Positions 52,204-60,332 of a stretch of 64,000 nucleotides of DNA are shown piece by piece. The notes under the pieces are model-generated. The model did no database searches and was not told the origin of the DNA. It saw only the letters and a program-made list of their open reading frames with translations. The stretch comes from Hyphomicrobiales bacterium (GTDB lineage Bacteria > Pseudomonadota > Alphaproteobacteria > Rhizobiales > Rhizobiaceae), in contig UCKM01000005.1 in assembly GCA_900473175.1 (NCBI GenBank), positions 328,071-392,070 of the forward strand, written 5' to 3'. The translations under genes and the position numbers were made by a program. The first letter of the stretch is position 1. Each line of letters starts with the position of its first letter.

Positions 52204-52436
52204 TAAGAACCGGAATCCGGCCGATAGTAATCGCCGAGATCAGCTTCGACGTGGTCACGCGTCAGGCCGAGGTCTTTCAGACCGTCCTCGCCGAGGCAGC
52301 CGAGTTCAAGCCGTGTGCGGCGCTTGTTCACCGCATTCCCGAACCAACCGACAATGCGGCCAAATGTTTCGTATTGTAAACCATGTGCCAGGCCTGGATG
52401 AGCGGGCCTGCCAGGATCGATGTAAATCGGACCCAT
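52200..52436 (-). CDS. DUF1127 protein (longer member of a pair)
   Basis: A 78-residue protein with a DUF1127 C-terminal segment: GWFGNAVNKRRTRLELGCLG and DLGLTRDHVEADL. DUF1127 proteins are short, Arg-rich and bind RNA (RNA-degradation adaptors in some alphaproteobacteria). The start is set at ATG 52436, which has GGAGG six bases upstream; a start four codons earlier is possible. It follows a second DUF1127 gene after 90 bases on the same strand. Confidence 0.88.
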   Translation of the reverse strand: MGPIYIDPGRPAHPGLAHGLQYETFGRIVGWFGNAVNKRRTRLELGCLGEDGLKDLGLTRDHVEADLGDYYRPDSGSY

Positions 52437-52526
52437 ATTCGCCTCCATGTGACAATTTCCAATTCCATATTGGTATCGCTGTTGGCTTTCGCAAGACGAC
52501 GCGCAAGCAGGCGCGACTTCCAGCGA

Positions 52527-52751
52527 TCAATCCCAGAAGAAACGCTTGATTTCGCGCCGGGCTTCGGCGGGAGCGATACCAATATCCTCCAGCAGTTCAT
52601 TGCTGAGCTCGCTGAGATGAATGCGCGTCCGGCGCTTCATCATTGCCCTGCCAAACCACTTCAGAAACACACCCGCAGTCGACGCAGACAATCCACGTGT
52701 TGATCTGATCTCAGTCGCGCCAGTCGTATCGATTGTGTCTATTGTACTCAT
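52527..52751 (-). CDS. DUF1127 protein (first member of a pair)
   Basis: A 74-residue DUF1127 protein with a Ser/Thr-rich N-terminus and the motif KWFGRAMMKRRTRIHLSELS, ending in LLEDIGIAPAEARREIKRFFWD. Its ATG has a GAGAGGAT ribosome site. It is divergent from the MocR gene 93 bases away, and the direct repeats in that interval may regulate both. The two DUF1127 genes differ in sequence. Confidence 0.9.
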   Translation of the reverse strand: MSTIDTIDTTGATEIRSTRGLSASTAGVFLKWFGRAMMKRRTRIHLSELSNELLEDIGIAPAEARREIKRFFWD

Positions 52752-52772
52752 TGCTTTATCCTCTCAAGCCCA

Positions 52773-52834
52773 TATTGACTCGAATATTCTAGGATTGTCT
52801 CTATGTATTGACTCAATTAGAATCGCAATATAAT
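52773..52834. promoter_or_regulatory. MocR operator direct repeats and overlapping promoter
   Basis: TATTGACTC occurs exactly at 52773-52781 and 52806-52814, 33 bases apart (three helical turns). A TTGACT -35-like hexamer (52808-52813) is followed after 15 bases by TATAAT at 52829-52834. MocR regulators such as GabR bind direct repeats with similar spacing, so the divergent MocR gene may control itself and the DUF1127 pair. The predicted transcript start is within a few bases of the MocR ATG at 52845. Confidence 0.6.
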
Positions 52835-52844
52835 AATTGTCACC

Positions 52845-54260
52845 ATGACAAATTGGCTTCCCGATCTCGAACACGGCAAGGGCCCGCTTTACCTGCGGCT
52901 TGCGGAACGCATTGAAACCGATATTGCCGAGGGCATCCTTGCCCCCGGCACCAAGCTGCCGCCACAGCGCAATCTCGCCTTCGATATCGGCGTGACGATC
53001 GGCACTGTCGGCCGGGCATACAATCTCATTCGCGAACGTGGACTGGTCAGCGGCGAAGTGGGCCGGGGCACCTATGTGACGGATCGCAAGGAGCCTGTCC
53101 TCGACCAGCCGGTGCCGCGTACCGAAGCATTTGGCGGCACGCGCGGCCCGACCGCGGAGCCCGGGAAGATCCGCCTTGACAGCACCGCGGCCATCGAGGT
53201 CGGCCAGTCGGAGGCGATGGCGAGGTTGCTTGCCGGCATCGCCAGACAGTTCCCCACCGAGATTTCGAGCTACTCGCGTACCCTTCCGGCCGCTTGGCAG
53301 GAGGCCGGGAGCAGATGGCTATCGGCAGCGGGCTGGGTGCCGGAGCCATCCTCCATCGTGCCGACGCTCGGTGCGCATTCGGCCATTCTCGCGGTGATTG
53401 CGGCAGTTACCGTGCCGGGCGACAGGATCGCATTCGAGGAACTGACCTATTGTTCGGCAGCGCGCAGCGTCAACCTCATGGGCCGCCGCAGCATCATCAT
53501 GCAGACGCAGGAAGGCAGCCTGACGCCCGACGATTTCGAGCGCCATTGCGCCCAGCAGCATCCGAAGCTCGTATTCCTGATGCCCTCACTGCACAATCCG
53601 ACCGCAGCGACGATGCCGGAGGACCACCGCCGCGCGATTGTCGAGATTGCCCGGCGCTACAATGTCTGGATCATCGAGGACGAGATCTATGGTTCCTTGA
53701 CCCGGCACGAACATGTCAAGCTGGCGGAACTCGCGCCGGAGCGGACATTTCATATTGGCGGGCTGTCAAAATCGGTTGCCGCAGGCGTGCGTGGCGGGTG
53801 GGTCGCCTGCCCGCCTCATCTTTCGGCGCGTGTTTTGACAGCCCACAAGATGGTCACCGGCGGCCTGCCGTTCCTCATGACGGAACTCGGGGCACAGCTG
53901 GTCAATACCGGCGAAGCGGATGCGGTCAGCGCCAAGGTGCGCGCCGAAGTGACAGCGCGCGAGGCGATCGCCCGGTCGATGTTCACGGGAATGGATTTCG
54001 CCTCGCAGCCATGTTCACCCTTCCTGTGGATGAAGCTGCCCGACCCCTGGCTTTCGGGCACGTTCAAGAGTGCCGCACGGAATGAAGGTGTCCTCATCGA
54101 CGATGAAGACGAATTCAAGCCGGGCCGCAGTGAGAAGGTGTTCCATCGCGTGCGCCTCGGCATCACTGTGCCGGCGACACGTGAGGAACTCAGTCAGGGG
54201 CTGTCGGTCCTGCGCCGCCTGATGGAAACCGACAATGCGAGCTATGACAGTTACTCGTGA
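52845..54260 (+). CDS. MocR/GntR-family PLP-dependent regulator
   Basis: A 471-residue protein with an N-terminal GntR winged helix (LYLRLAERIETDIAEGILAPGTKLPPQRNLA in parts, about residues 15-80). The C-terminal aminotransferase class I-like domain (about 110-460) has the PLP-lysine region FHIGGLSKSVAAGVRGGWV and the Asp motif IIEDEIYGS. These MocR proteins sense an amino acid or amine through PLP and act as regulators, not enzymes. The ATG has no ribosome site and appears almost leaderless. It is divergent from the DUF1127 genes. Confidence 0.92.
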   Translation: MTNWLPDLEHGKGPLYLRLAERIETDIAEGILAPGTKLPPQRNLAFDIGVTIGTVGRAYNLIRERGLVSGEVGRGTYVTDRKEPVLDQPVPRTEAFGGTRGPTAEPGKIRLDSTAAIEVGQSEAMARLLAGIARQFPTEISSYSRTLPAAWQEAGSRWLSAAGWVPEPSSIVPTLGAHSAILAVIAAVTVPGDRIAFEELTYCSAARSVNLMGRRSIIMQTQEGSLTPDDFERHCAQQHPKLVFLMPSLHNPTAATMPEDHRRAIVEIARRYNVWIIEDEIYGSLTRHEHVKLAELAPERTFHIGGLSKSVAAGVRGGWVACPPHLSARVLTAHKMVTGGLPFLMTELGAQLVNTGEADAVSAKVRAEVTAREAIARSMFTGMDFASQPCSPFLWMKLPDPWLSGTFKSAARNEGVLIDDEDEFKPGRSEKVFHRVRLGITVPATREELSQGLSVLRRLMETDNASYDSYS

Positions 54261-54270
54261 GAGCCGGATG

Positions 54271-54669
54271 CTACTTCCGGCCCTTTGACTTATTCAGTGC
54301 CGCGGCGGCGCGTATCAGCGATTTGAAGGCGTCGTCGTCGACCTTATCATCCTCATGGAAGTCGATCGCCCGCCTGACATTGCCCTCCAGGCTCGAATTG
54401 AACAGTCCCGACGGGTCTTCCAGCGCTGCGCCTTTGGCGAACGTCACCTTGACCGCGGCTTTGTAGGTCTCGCCGGTGCAGATCATCCCATCCAGATACC
54501 AGGTTGGCACGCCGCGCCATTTCCACTCTTCGACGACATCGGGCAACGCCTGTTTTATGAGCGCGCGAATATGGGCAAGGGTTTTGCCTCTCCAGTCGCC
54601 CAGTTCTTTGATCCTCGCGTCGATCAAGCTGGACGGGGATTCGCCGTTTGTTGTCTCGCTATTCTTCAT
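54271..54669 (-). CDS. DUF1801 protein (second of two)
   Basis: A 132-residue DUF1801 protein: YdhG-like fold, with RALIKQALPDVVEEWKWRGVPTWYLDGMICTGE and KVTFAKGAALEDPSGLFN (read in parts). It has an AGGAGGT ribosome site before ATG 54669. Its start overlaps the stop of the neighbouring DUF1801 gene by ATGA. The function of DUF1801 is not established; it is often found with SRPBCC and ArsR genes, as here. Confidence 0.9.
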   Translation of the reverse strand: MKNSETTNGESPSSLIDARIKELGDWRGKTLAHIRALIKQALPDVVEEWKWRGVPTWYLDGMICTGETYKAAVKVTFAKGAALEDPSGLFNSSLEGNVRRAIDFHEDDKVDDDAFKSLIRAAAALNKSKGRK

Positions 54670-55151
54670 TTGTTTGCACCTCCTGGATTGCCTTTGGGGC
54701 CCATAAAACCGGGCAATGCCGCGGCTTGCCTGATCCACTCGGCCATCTGCGCCTCGTTAAGTTCGTCGCCTTCGTGGATATCGATATAGCGCGTGCCCTT
54801 GTCCTTGCTGGGTCCGGGCGGGAGCGGCTTGAGCGATGCGCCCTCGAAAAAGGCGACCTTGACATAGCGGGTGAACACATGAAGCCCAAGGAACCAGCCC
54901 TGGCCTTCGATGCCGTATAAGGGCGAGTTCCACTTCACCGCCTTGCGCACATCCGGCAAGGTGCGCACGATCAGTGCGTCGAGGCGCTCGCCGAGTTCCC
55001 GCTTCCACCCCGGCATTGCCGCGATGTAGGCTTGCACAGGGGCATCGCCTTCGCCTTTCACGATTTGCGGATTTCCACCCGAGAGGAGCACGACATCCGC
55101 GCCAGTTTTCTTCGGACCCGCTTTCTTCGTGGTTGGCTTTCGTTCTGACAT
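54666..55151 (-). CDS. DUF1801 protein (first of two)
   Basis: A 161-residue DUF1801 protein with an N-terminal Lys-rich tail and the core WKRELGERLDALIVRTLPDVRKAVKWNSPLY (read in parts), VFTRYVKVAFFEGASLKPLPPG and YIDIHEGDELNEAQMAEWI. The ATG at 55151 is preferred over an in-frame TTG at 55166. It follows the SRPBCC gene by 11 bases and is coupled to the second DUF1801 gene. The role is unknown. Confidence 0.9.
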   Translation of the reverse strand: MSERKPTTKKAGPKKTGADVVLLSGGNPQIVKGEGDAPVQAYIAAMPGWKRELGERLDALIVRTLPDVRKAVKWNSPLYGIEGQGWFLGLHVFTRYVKVAFFEGASLKPLPPGPSKDKGTRYIDIHEGDELNEAQMAEWIRQAAALPGFMGPKGNPGGANK

Positions 55152-55162
55152 GTCCGACCGCC

Positions 55163-55573
55163 TCAATCCCCACGCGCCAAGACCTGCTCAAGCTTGCCAA
55201 AGAATGCCTGCCAGCCATATTTGGCACCCTGGTAGGCCTGCTCCTGGTCCGGCCGGAAGCCCAGCTGTTCCATCCGCAGGTGCGTTCCATTCGGGGTTGG
55301 GGTAAGCGTCCATGTGACGATGCTCTCCAGCCCGAGAGCCGCCCAGGTGTAGGCTAACGTCCTGTTTGGCTCTACCGTCGTCACTTCACAGTCGACTGAA
55401 CCCCAGTCCCCGCTGAACTTGAAGCGATGATCAACAACGGGCTTGAAGTCGCTCCGCATTAGCCACTCCTCGATCAAATGCGGCTGCGTGAGCGCGCGCC
55501 AGATTTTTTCCGGCGGATGAGGCATTTCACGTTCGACAATGACGGAACGCGTTTGCGTCGCAGTGTTATTCAT
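55163..55573 (-). CDS. SRPBCC/AHSA1-like protein
   Basis: A 136-residue START-like (SRPBCC/Aha1-C type) protein: EREMPHPPEKIWRALTQPHLIEEWLM, FKFSGDWGSVDCEVTTVEPNRTLAYTW and WTLTPTPNGTHLRMEQLGF (read in parts). It presumably binds a hydrophobic ligand. Its ATG overlaps the ArsR stop by ATGA. Such pairs of ArsR regulator plus SRPBCC protein are widespread, often with DUF1801 partners, but the ligand is unknown. Confidence 0.9.
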   Translation of the reverse strand: MNNTATQTRSVIVEREMPHPPEKIWRALTQPHLIEEWLMRSDFKPVVDHRFKFSGDWGSVDCEVTTVEPNRTLAYTWAALGLESIVTWTLTPTPNGTHLRMEQLGFRPDQEQAYQGAKYGWQAFFGKLEQVLARGD

Positions 55574-55893
55574 TGGTCCATCCTTTTCAGCAAATCTTCG
55601 AGATGGTCGAACCGGTTCTCCCAAAACCCGGCCATCTGGTTTGTCCAGTCAACCAACGGTGCAAGCGCCTTAAGCTGCGCGCTATAGTGCGTTTGGCGAC
55701 CTTCGTGGCGGTCGCGCACCAGTCCGGCCTGTTTCAAGACCCCGAGATGCTTTGACACGGCCGGTTGCGAGACCCCCGCTTTGGCCGTGATTGCCCCGAC
55801 CGTCAGCTCGCCGTCGCGGCACAAACGCTCGAAGATGGCTCGCCGCGTGGGGTCGGCCAACGATCTGAATAGAGTGTCATGGGTGTCAGGCAT
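55570..55893 (-). CDS. ArsR-family transcriptional regulator
   Basis: A 107-residue ArsR-type winged helix protein: LADPTRRAIFERLCRDGELTV, AGVSQPAVSKHLGVLKQAGLV (recognition helix) and RHEGRQTHYSAQL. There is no ELCVC-type metal motif, so it is probably not a heavy-metal sensor. The ATG at 55893 is chosen; an upstream frame from 56019 is not family-like. It is the first gene of the arsR-SRPBCC-DUF1801-DUF1801 operon. Imperfect direct repeats lie just upstream. Confidence 0.9.
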   Translation of the reverse strand: MPDTHDTLFRSLADPTRRAIFERLCRDGELTVGAITAKAGVSQPAVSKHLGVLKQAGLVRDRHEGRQTHYSAQLKALAPLVDWTNQMAGFWENRFDHLEDLLKRMDQ

Positions 55894-55900
55894 CGAAATC

Positions 55901-55949
55901 AATAACCCGTTGGCTATTGATTGCATTAATAACCGTTCGGCTATGGATG
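55901..55949. repeat. Imperfect tandem direct repeats upstream of arsR
   Basis: AATAACCCGTTGGCTATTGA (55901-55920) and AATAACCGTTCGGCTATGGA (55928-55947) are near-identical copies 27 bases apart. They overlap the region just before the arsR ATG at 55893 on the minus strand. They may be the operator and promoter for autoregulation by the ArsR protein. Confidence 0.6.
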
Positions 55950-56138
55950 TAAAGCGGAAAATTCGTGCGCCACGATTCTGACCCTTGTGCACGACAGTTA
56001 GCGAGCCGTCGACGACCATTGATTCGAGATTAATCTTCAGTCAGATTGAACCCGATTTTCCAATCGTCCCATATTGCTTTATGCTTTTTTTGATATTAGG
56101 ACCGATCTGGCCGACGAACGAGCGAAGGATGTGATTTG

Positions 56139-56441
56139 ATGACCATTCCGTTCAAAGCGCTTCGAGATAAGTGGAATGTCGATCCGGCGTTTCGCGAAGC
56201 CTATGATAAAATCAGCCCAGAGATGGAAATTGCTTTCGCAATTGCCGAAGCCCGCCATCGTGCCGAACTTACACAGGCGCAATTGGCGGCAAAAATCGGT
56301 TCGTCCCAGGCGATGGTGGCCAGATGGGAACGTGGCACGGCCATGCCATCGACCAAATCATTGACGAAAGTAGCGCAGGCGACTGGTTCGCGCCTGCGCG
56401 TCCAGCTTGAGGCTGGACCGAAGAAGTCAGGGGTGAAATAA
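56139..56441 (+). CDS. XRE-family helix-turn-helix protein
   Basis: A 100-residue DNA-binding protein. The HTH is in the middle (RAELTQAQLAAKIGSSQAMVARWERG), followed by PSTKSLTKVAQATGSRL. The N-terminal 40 residues (PFKALRDKWNVDPAFREAYD) are like those of antitoxins paired with RelE/HigB toxins. No toxin gene lies upstream: the preceding 245 bases contain only the arsR promoter region. It is probably an orphan antitoxin or free regulator. AAGGA lies about nine bases upstream of the ATG. Confidence 0.85.
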   Translation: MTIPFKALRDKWNVDPAFREAYDKISPEMEIAFAIAEARHRAELTQAQLAAKIGSSQAMVARWERGTAMPSTKSLTKVAQATGSRLRVQLEAGPKKSGVK

Positions 56442-56448
56442 GCCAGTT

Positions 56449-56775
56449 CTACCCCTTTTTTAAGTAAGGGATGCTGCCGGCTACATCGGTATCGTCAATG
56501 AGCTGGAAGCGGCTGTCGCTGCCGGCCTGCCGCGCCGAGGCATAGGGCGAATATTCAGGATCGGATGCGAACGCCTCGGCCGCTTCGGTCGAAGGAAACT
56601 CTATAATCGCGATCAGAGTGGTTTCCAGAGGCTTGCCCTCCAATACCTTTACGTTGCCGCTGCGTGCGAGATATTTGCCGCCGTGCTTGTGCGCGATATC
56701 GTGCACAGCGGCGGCATATTTGGGTATCCACTTGTCGTCGGTCACCTTGACGTCAGCAATCAAATAAGCGGTCAT
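56449..56775 (-). CDS. DUF1330 protein
   Basis: A 108-residue ferredoxin-like dimeric alpha/beta barrel protein of the DUF1330 family: TAYLIADVKVTDDKWIPKYA, GGKYLARSGNVKVLEG and IAIIEFPSTEAAEAFASDPEY. It is cytoplasmic with no known enzymatic function. It is convergent with the XRE gene, seven bases apart, and is followed on its 5' side by about 110 bases before the SDR gene end. Confidence 0.9.
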   Translation of the reverse strand: MTAYLIADVKVTDDKWIPKYAAAVHDIAHKHGGKYLARSGNVKVLEGKPLETTLIAIIEFPSTEAAEAFASDPEYSPYASARQAGSDSRFQLIDDTDVAGSIPYLKKG

Positions 56776-56886
56776 CGTCTTACCTCCCTAAGGTCGGCCG
56801 TTGGAGTGCCCTACCAACACTAGCACAATCTCGCATGGGAGGACCGCAATCATCCAGTTCAGGAACTGTACCTGCGTGGCTAAGCT

Positions 56887-57654
56887 TCAAATCGCCGTAA
56901 ATCCATTATCCACGAAGAGATGCGTGCCGGTGATGAAGCCTGCCTCGTCGCTTGCGAGGAAAAGCGCGGCGCGGGCCACCTCCTCCGGCTCGCCGATCCG
57001 CCCTTGCGCGGCCTGCATTGCCGCTTCCGAAACATCGACACCGCGCTTTTGCAATTCATCCACCTCGTGCAGGCCGTGGGGCGTGCGGATGAAGCCTGGG
57101 CAGACGGCATTGCAGCGGATATTGCGGTCGCGGAACTCGACGGCAATGGCTCGGGCAAACATATGGCAGGCGCCCTTGGTCGTGTCGTAGAGGACTTCCA
57201 TTGGCGTCGCCGCAACTGCCGAAATGGACGAAGTGCAGACGATCGACCCGCCGCCTGCCCCGAGCATGTGGGGGATGACTGCGCGCGTCATCAGGTACAT
57301 TGAGCGGACATTGACAGCATGCAGCCAATCCCACTCCTCAAGCGTGGTATCCAGGAACGGTTTGATGACGATCGTGCCGGCATGGTTGAACAGCACGGTG
57401 ACCGGGCCAAATCTGGCGACTGCGCCGGCGACGGCATTGTTCACTTGAACTTCATCCGAAACATCGGCAACAAAATGCGCCGCAACGCCGCCAGCCGCTG
57501 TAATTTCCGCGACGGTCGCCGCGGCCGCCTCTTCGTTGCGATCGACGATTGCGACTTTCGCACCCTCGGCGGCAAACAGCTTTGACGCCGCTCCACCCAT
57601 TCCGGTCGCTCCGCCGGAAATGATTGCCACTTTGCCCGCCAACCTGCCTGTCAT
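56887..57654 (-). CDS. Short-chain dehydrogenase/reductase
   Basis: A 255-residue classical SDR. The cofactor site is [18 protein letters not shown], with IVDRNEE favouring NAD. The catalytic Ser and Tyr-x3-Lys are in [27 protein letters not shown] segments (here CTSSISAVA and [12 protein letters not shown]). A C-terminal substrate loop and a terminal FVDNGFTAI are typical. The ATG at 57654 has GGGAGGAT upstream; the frame from 57783 adds non-family residues. The substrate is unknown, and it is divergent from purL. Confidence 0.93.
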   Translation of the reverse strand: MTGRLAGKVAIISGGATGMGGAASKLFAAEGAKVAIVDRNEEAAAATVAEITAAGGVAAHFVADVSDEVQVNNAVAGAVARFGPVTVLFNHAGTIVIKPFLDTTLEEWDWLHAVNVRSMYLMTRAVIPHMLGAGGGSIVCTSSISAVAATPMEVLYDTTKGACHMFARAIAVEFRDRNIRCNAVCPGFIRTPHGLHEVDELQKRGVDVSEAAMQAAQGRIGEPEEVARAALFLASDEAGFITGTHLFVDNGFTAI

Positions 57655-57839
57655 ATGATTATCCTCCCTCGCAACCAGATTGTTTGAAGCGAGGGTACCC
57701 GCGCTGCCCGGTCCCGACAAGGTATCCGGTCTGCTTGCATCGGCACTTTGTGATGAGAGCCATTTTCCTGTGGAGCCCGGCAATCACATGGGTTAAAGAG
57801 TGCCAAAAGCCGCCCTCTCGCACGGATGCTCCAGAACCC

Positions 57840-60071
57840 ATGACCAATTCCGATAACCGCCCGATCACCCCGGAACTCGTTGCTTCGCATGGGCTGAAGC
57901 CGGATGAATACCAGCGTATCCTCGATCTGATCGGGCGCGAGCCGAGCTTCACCGAACTTGGCATTTTCTCCGCCATGTGGAACGAGCATTGCTCGTACAA
58001 ATCGTCGAAAAAGTGGCTGCGCACGCTGCCGACCACGGGCCCGCAGGTCATTCAGGGCCCCGGTGAAAACGCCGGCGTTGTCGATATCGGCGATGGCGAC
58101 TGCGTCGTCTTCAAGATGGAGAGCCACAACCACCCGTCCTTCATCGAGCCCTATCAGGGCGCGGCAACCGGCGTCGGCGGCATTCTGCGCGATGTGTTCA
58201 CCATGGGCGCGCGGCCGATTGCGGCCATGAACGCCCTCCGCTTTGGCGAGCCGTCGCATCCGAAGACCCGCCATCTCGTTTCCGGTGTTGTCGAAGGCGT
58301 TGGCGGCTACGGCAATTCGTTCGGCGTGCCGACGGTTGGCGGCGAGGTCAATTTCGACGCGCGCTATAACGGCAATATCCTGGTCAACGCCTTTGCGGCC
58401 GGTCTTGCCAAGACCAACGCGATCTTTCTCTCCGAGGCAAAGGGCGTCGGCCTGCCGGTCGTCTATCTTGGTGCCAAGACCGGACGCGACGGCGTCGGCG
58501 GCGCCACCATGGCATCGGCCGAGTTTGACGAATCGATCGACGAGAAGCGTCCGACCGTCCAGGTCGGAGATCCGTTCACGGAAAAATGCCTGCTCGAAGC
58601 CTCGCTGGAATTGATGGCCTCCGGCGCGGTCATCGCCATCCAGGACATGGGCGCTGCCGGCCTTACCTGCTCCGCCGTCGAAATGGGCGCCAAGGGCAAT
58701 CTCGGTATCGAACTCAACCTCGACAGCGTGCCGGTGCGTGAAGAACGAATGACCGCCTACGAGATGATGCTGTCGGAAAGCCAGGAGCGCATGCTGATGG
58801 TGCTGCGTCCGGAAAAGGAAGAAGAGGCCGAAGCGATCTTCCGCAAGTGGGGTCTCGATTTCGCCATTGTCGGCTACACCACCGACGATCTGCGCTTCCG
58901 TGTGCTGCATGGCGGCGAGGAGGTCGCCAACCTTCCCATCAAGGATCTCGGCGACCAGGCACCGGAATATGACCGTCCGTGGATGGAACCGGGCAAGCAT
59001 GCGCCGTTGCCGGCCGCCAATGTGCCGGAGGTCGCAGATTATGGCGCCGCTCTGCTCAAGATGATCGGCTCGCCCGATCTTTCCTCACGCCGCTGGGTCT
59101 ATGAGCAATATGACACGCTGATCCAGGGCAATTCCCTGCAGGTTCCCGGCGGCGACGCCGGCGTTGTGCGCGTCGAGGGCCATAGAAGCAAGGCGCTCGC
59201 CTTCTCGTCGGACGTGACGCCGCGTTATTGCGAAGCCGACCCTTATGAAGGCGGCAAGCAGGCTGTTGCCGAATGCTGGCGCAATCTGACCGCCGTTGGC
59301 GCAGAGCCCCTGGCCGCGACTGACAACCTCAACTTCGGTAATCCGGAGCGGCCCGAAATCATGGGGCAGCTGGTGAAGGCTGTTGGCGGCATCGGCGATG
59401 CCTGCCGCGCGCTCGCCTTCCCGATCGTTTCCGGCAATGTCTCGCTCTATAACGAAACCAATGGTCAGGCGATCCTGCCGACGCCAACAATTGCCGGCGT
59501 CGGGCTCATCCCGGACTGGACAAAGACCGCCAAGGTCGGCGGCATGCGCGATGGCGATACGCTTATTCTGTTTGGCGGCGACGGCACGCATCTCGGCCAG
59601 TCGATCTATCTGCGCGATCTGCATGGACGCGCCAATGGGCCCGCCCCCTCGGTCGATCTTGCCGCCGAACGGCGCAACGGCGATTTCGTGCGCTCGGCGA
59701 TCCGCAATGGTCAGGTCACGGCCTGCCACGATTTGTCCGATGGCGGCCTTGCCATTGCGCTCGCGGAAATGTGCATGTCGTCCGGCAAGGGCGCAACGGT
59801 CGAGATCGGCGAGACTGCACCACATGCTTTGCTCTTCGGTGAAGACCAGGCCCGCTACCTCGTCGCGGTGGCTCCCGACATGGCCAATATCATCACCCTG
59901 AACGCCGAAGGATGCGGCATTCGCTTCCGCAAGCTGGGCACGGTGGGCGGCAATGCATTGACGATCGGCCGTCTGCTCTCCATATCTGTAGCAGACCTGA
60001 CAAAAGCCCACGAATCGTGGTTCCCTGACTATATGAGCGGTCGGGCGGACGATAAGAATCAGGCCGCCTGA
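57840..60071 (+). CDS. purL: FGAM synthase large subunit (small-type PurL)
   Basis: A 743-residue PurL of the bacterial short type, which uses PurS and PurQ as partner subunits. It converts FGAR to FGAM using ATP and glutamine-derived ammonia. Motifs: [43 protein letters not shown] (read in parts), [17 protein letters not shown] and [14 protein letters not shown]. The ATG at 57840 gives the family start [11 protein letters not shown]; an open frame further upstream is not conserved. It is 12 bases upstream of bolA and divergent from the SDR gene. Confidence 0.97.
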   Translation: MTNSDNRPITPELVASHGLKPDEYQRILDLIGREPSFTELGIFSAMWNEHCSYKSSKKWLRTLPTTGPQVIQGPGENAGVVDIGDGDCVVFKMESHNHPSFIEPYQGAATGVGGILRDVFTMGARPIAAMNALRFGEPSHPKTRHLVSGVVEGVGGYGNSFGVPTVGGEVNFDARYNGNILVNAFAAGLAKTNAIFLSEAKGVGLPVVYLGAKTGRDGVGGATMASAEFDESIDEKRPTVQVGDPFTEKCLLEASLELMASGAVIAIQDMGAAGLTCSAVEMGAKGNLGIELNLDSVPVREERMTAYEMMLSESQERMLMVLRPEKEEEAEAIFRKWGLDFAIVGYTTDDLRFRVLHGGEEVANLPIKDLGDQAPEYDRPWMEPGKHAPLPAANVPEVADYGAALLKMIGSPDLSSRRWVYEQYDTLIQGNSLQVPGGDAGVVRVEGHRSKALAFSSDVTPRYCEADPYEGGKQAVAECWRNLTAVGAEPLAATDNLNFGNPERPEIMGQLVKAVGGIGDACRALAFPIVSGNVSLYNETNGQAILPTPTIAGVGLIPDWTKTAKVGGMRDGDTLILFGGDGTHLGQSIYLRDLHGRANGPAPSVDLAAERRNGDFVRSAIRNGQVTACHDLSDGGLAIALAEMCMSSGKGATVEIGETAPHALLFGEDQARYLVAVAPDMANIITLNAEGCGIRFRKLGTVGGNALTIGRLLSISVADLTKAHESWFPDYMSGRADDKNQAA

Positions 60072-60083
60072 GGAGAGAACGAG

Positions 60084-60317
60084 ATGGCAATGGACGCGCG
60101 CGATATCGAAAAAATGATTCGAGACGCCATTCCGGATGCAAAAGTAACAATCCGCGATCTGGCGGGTGACGGTGACCACTATGCAGCAGAAGTTGTCGCG
60201 GAGAGCTTTCGCGGCAAGTCACGGGTGCAGCAGCACCAGATGGTCTATGACGCGCTGAAGGGCAATATGGGTGGCGTGCTGCATGCCCTCGCCCTGCAGA
60301 CCAGCGCGCCGGAATAA
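60084..60317 (+). CDS. BolA-family protein
   Basis: A 77-residue BolA-family protein (YrbA/Fra2-type): DARDIEKMIRDAIPDAKVTIRDLAGDG and KSRVQQHQMVYDALKGNMGGVLHALAL (read in parts). Such proteins bind a monothiol glutaredoxin through a [2Fe-2S] cluster; a grxD gene is about 950 bases downstream on the same strand. The family's conserved histidine lies in the QHQMVYDAL segment. It starts 12 bases after purL and has GGAGAG upstream. Confidence 0.93.
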   Translation: MAMDARDIEKMIRDAIPDAKVTIRDLAGDGDHYAAEVVAESFRGKSRVQQHQMVYDALKGNMGGVLHALALQTSAPE

Positions 60318-60332
60318 TATCGCCACTTCCGC

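Noticed and set aside
52328..52600. Third possible small protein across the DUF1127 pair
   Set aside because: It overlaps both DUF1127 genes in another frame and lacks the family motif.
56079..56138. Possible short toxin remnant before the XRE gene
   Set aside because: Only a 21-codon frame from a TTG ends at the XRE start; this is too short to support a toxin call.
57624..57839. Extension of purL upstream to 57624
   Set aside because: The added segment overlaps the SDR gene's promoter region and is not PurL-like; ATG 57840 matches the family.
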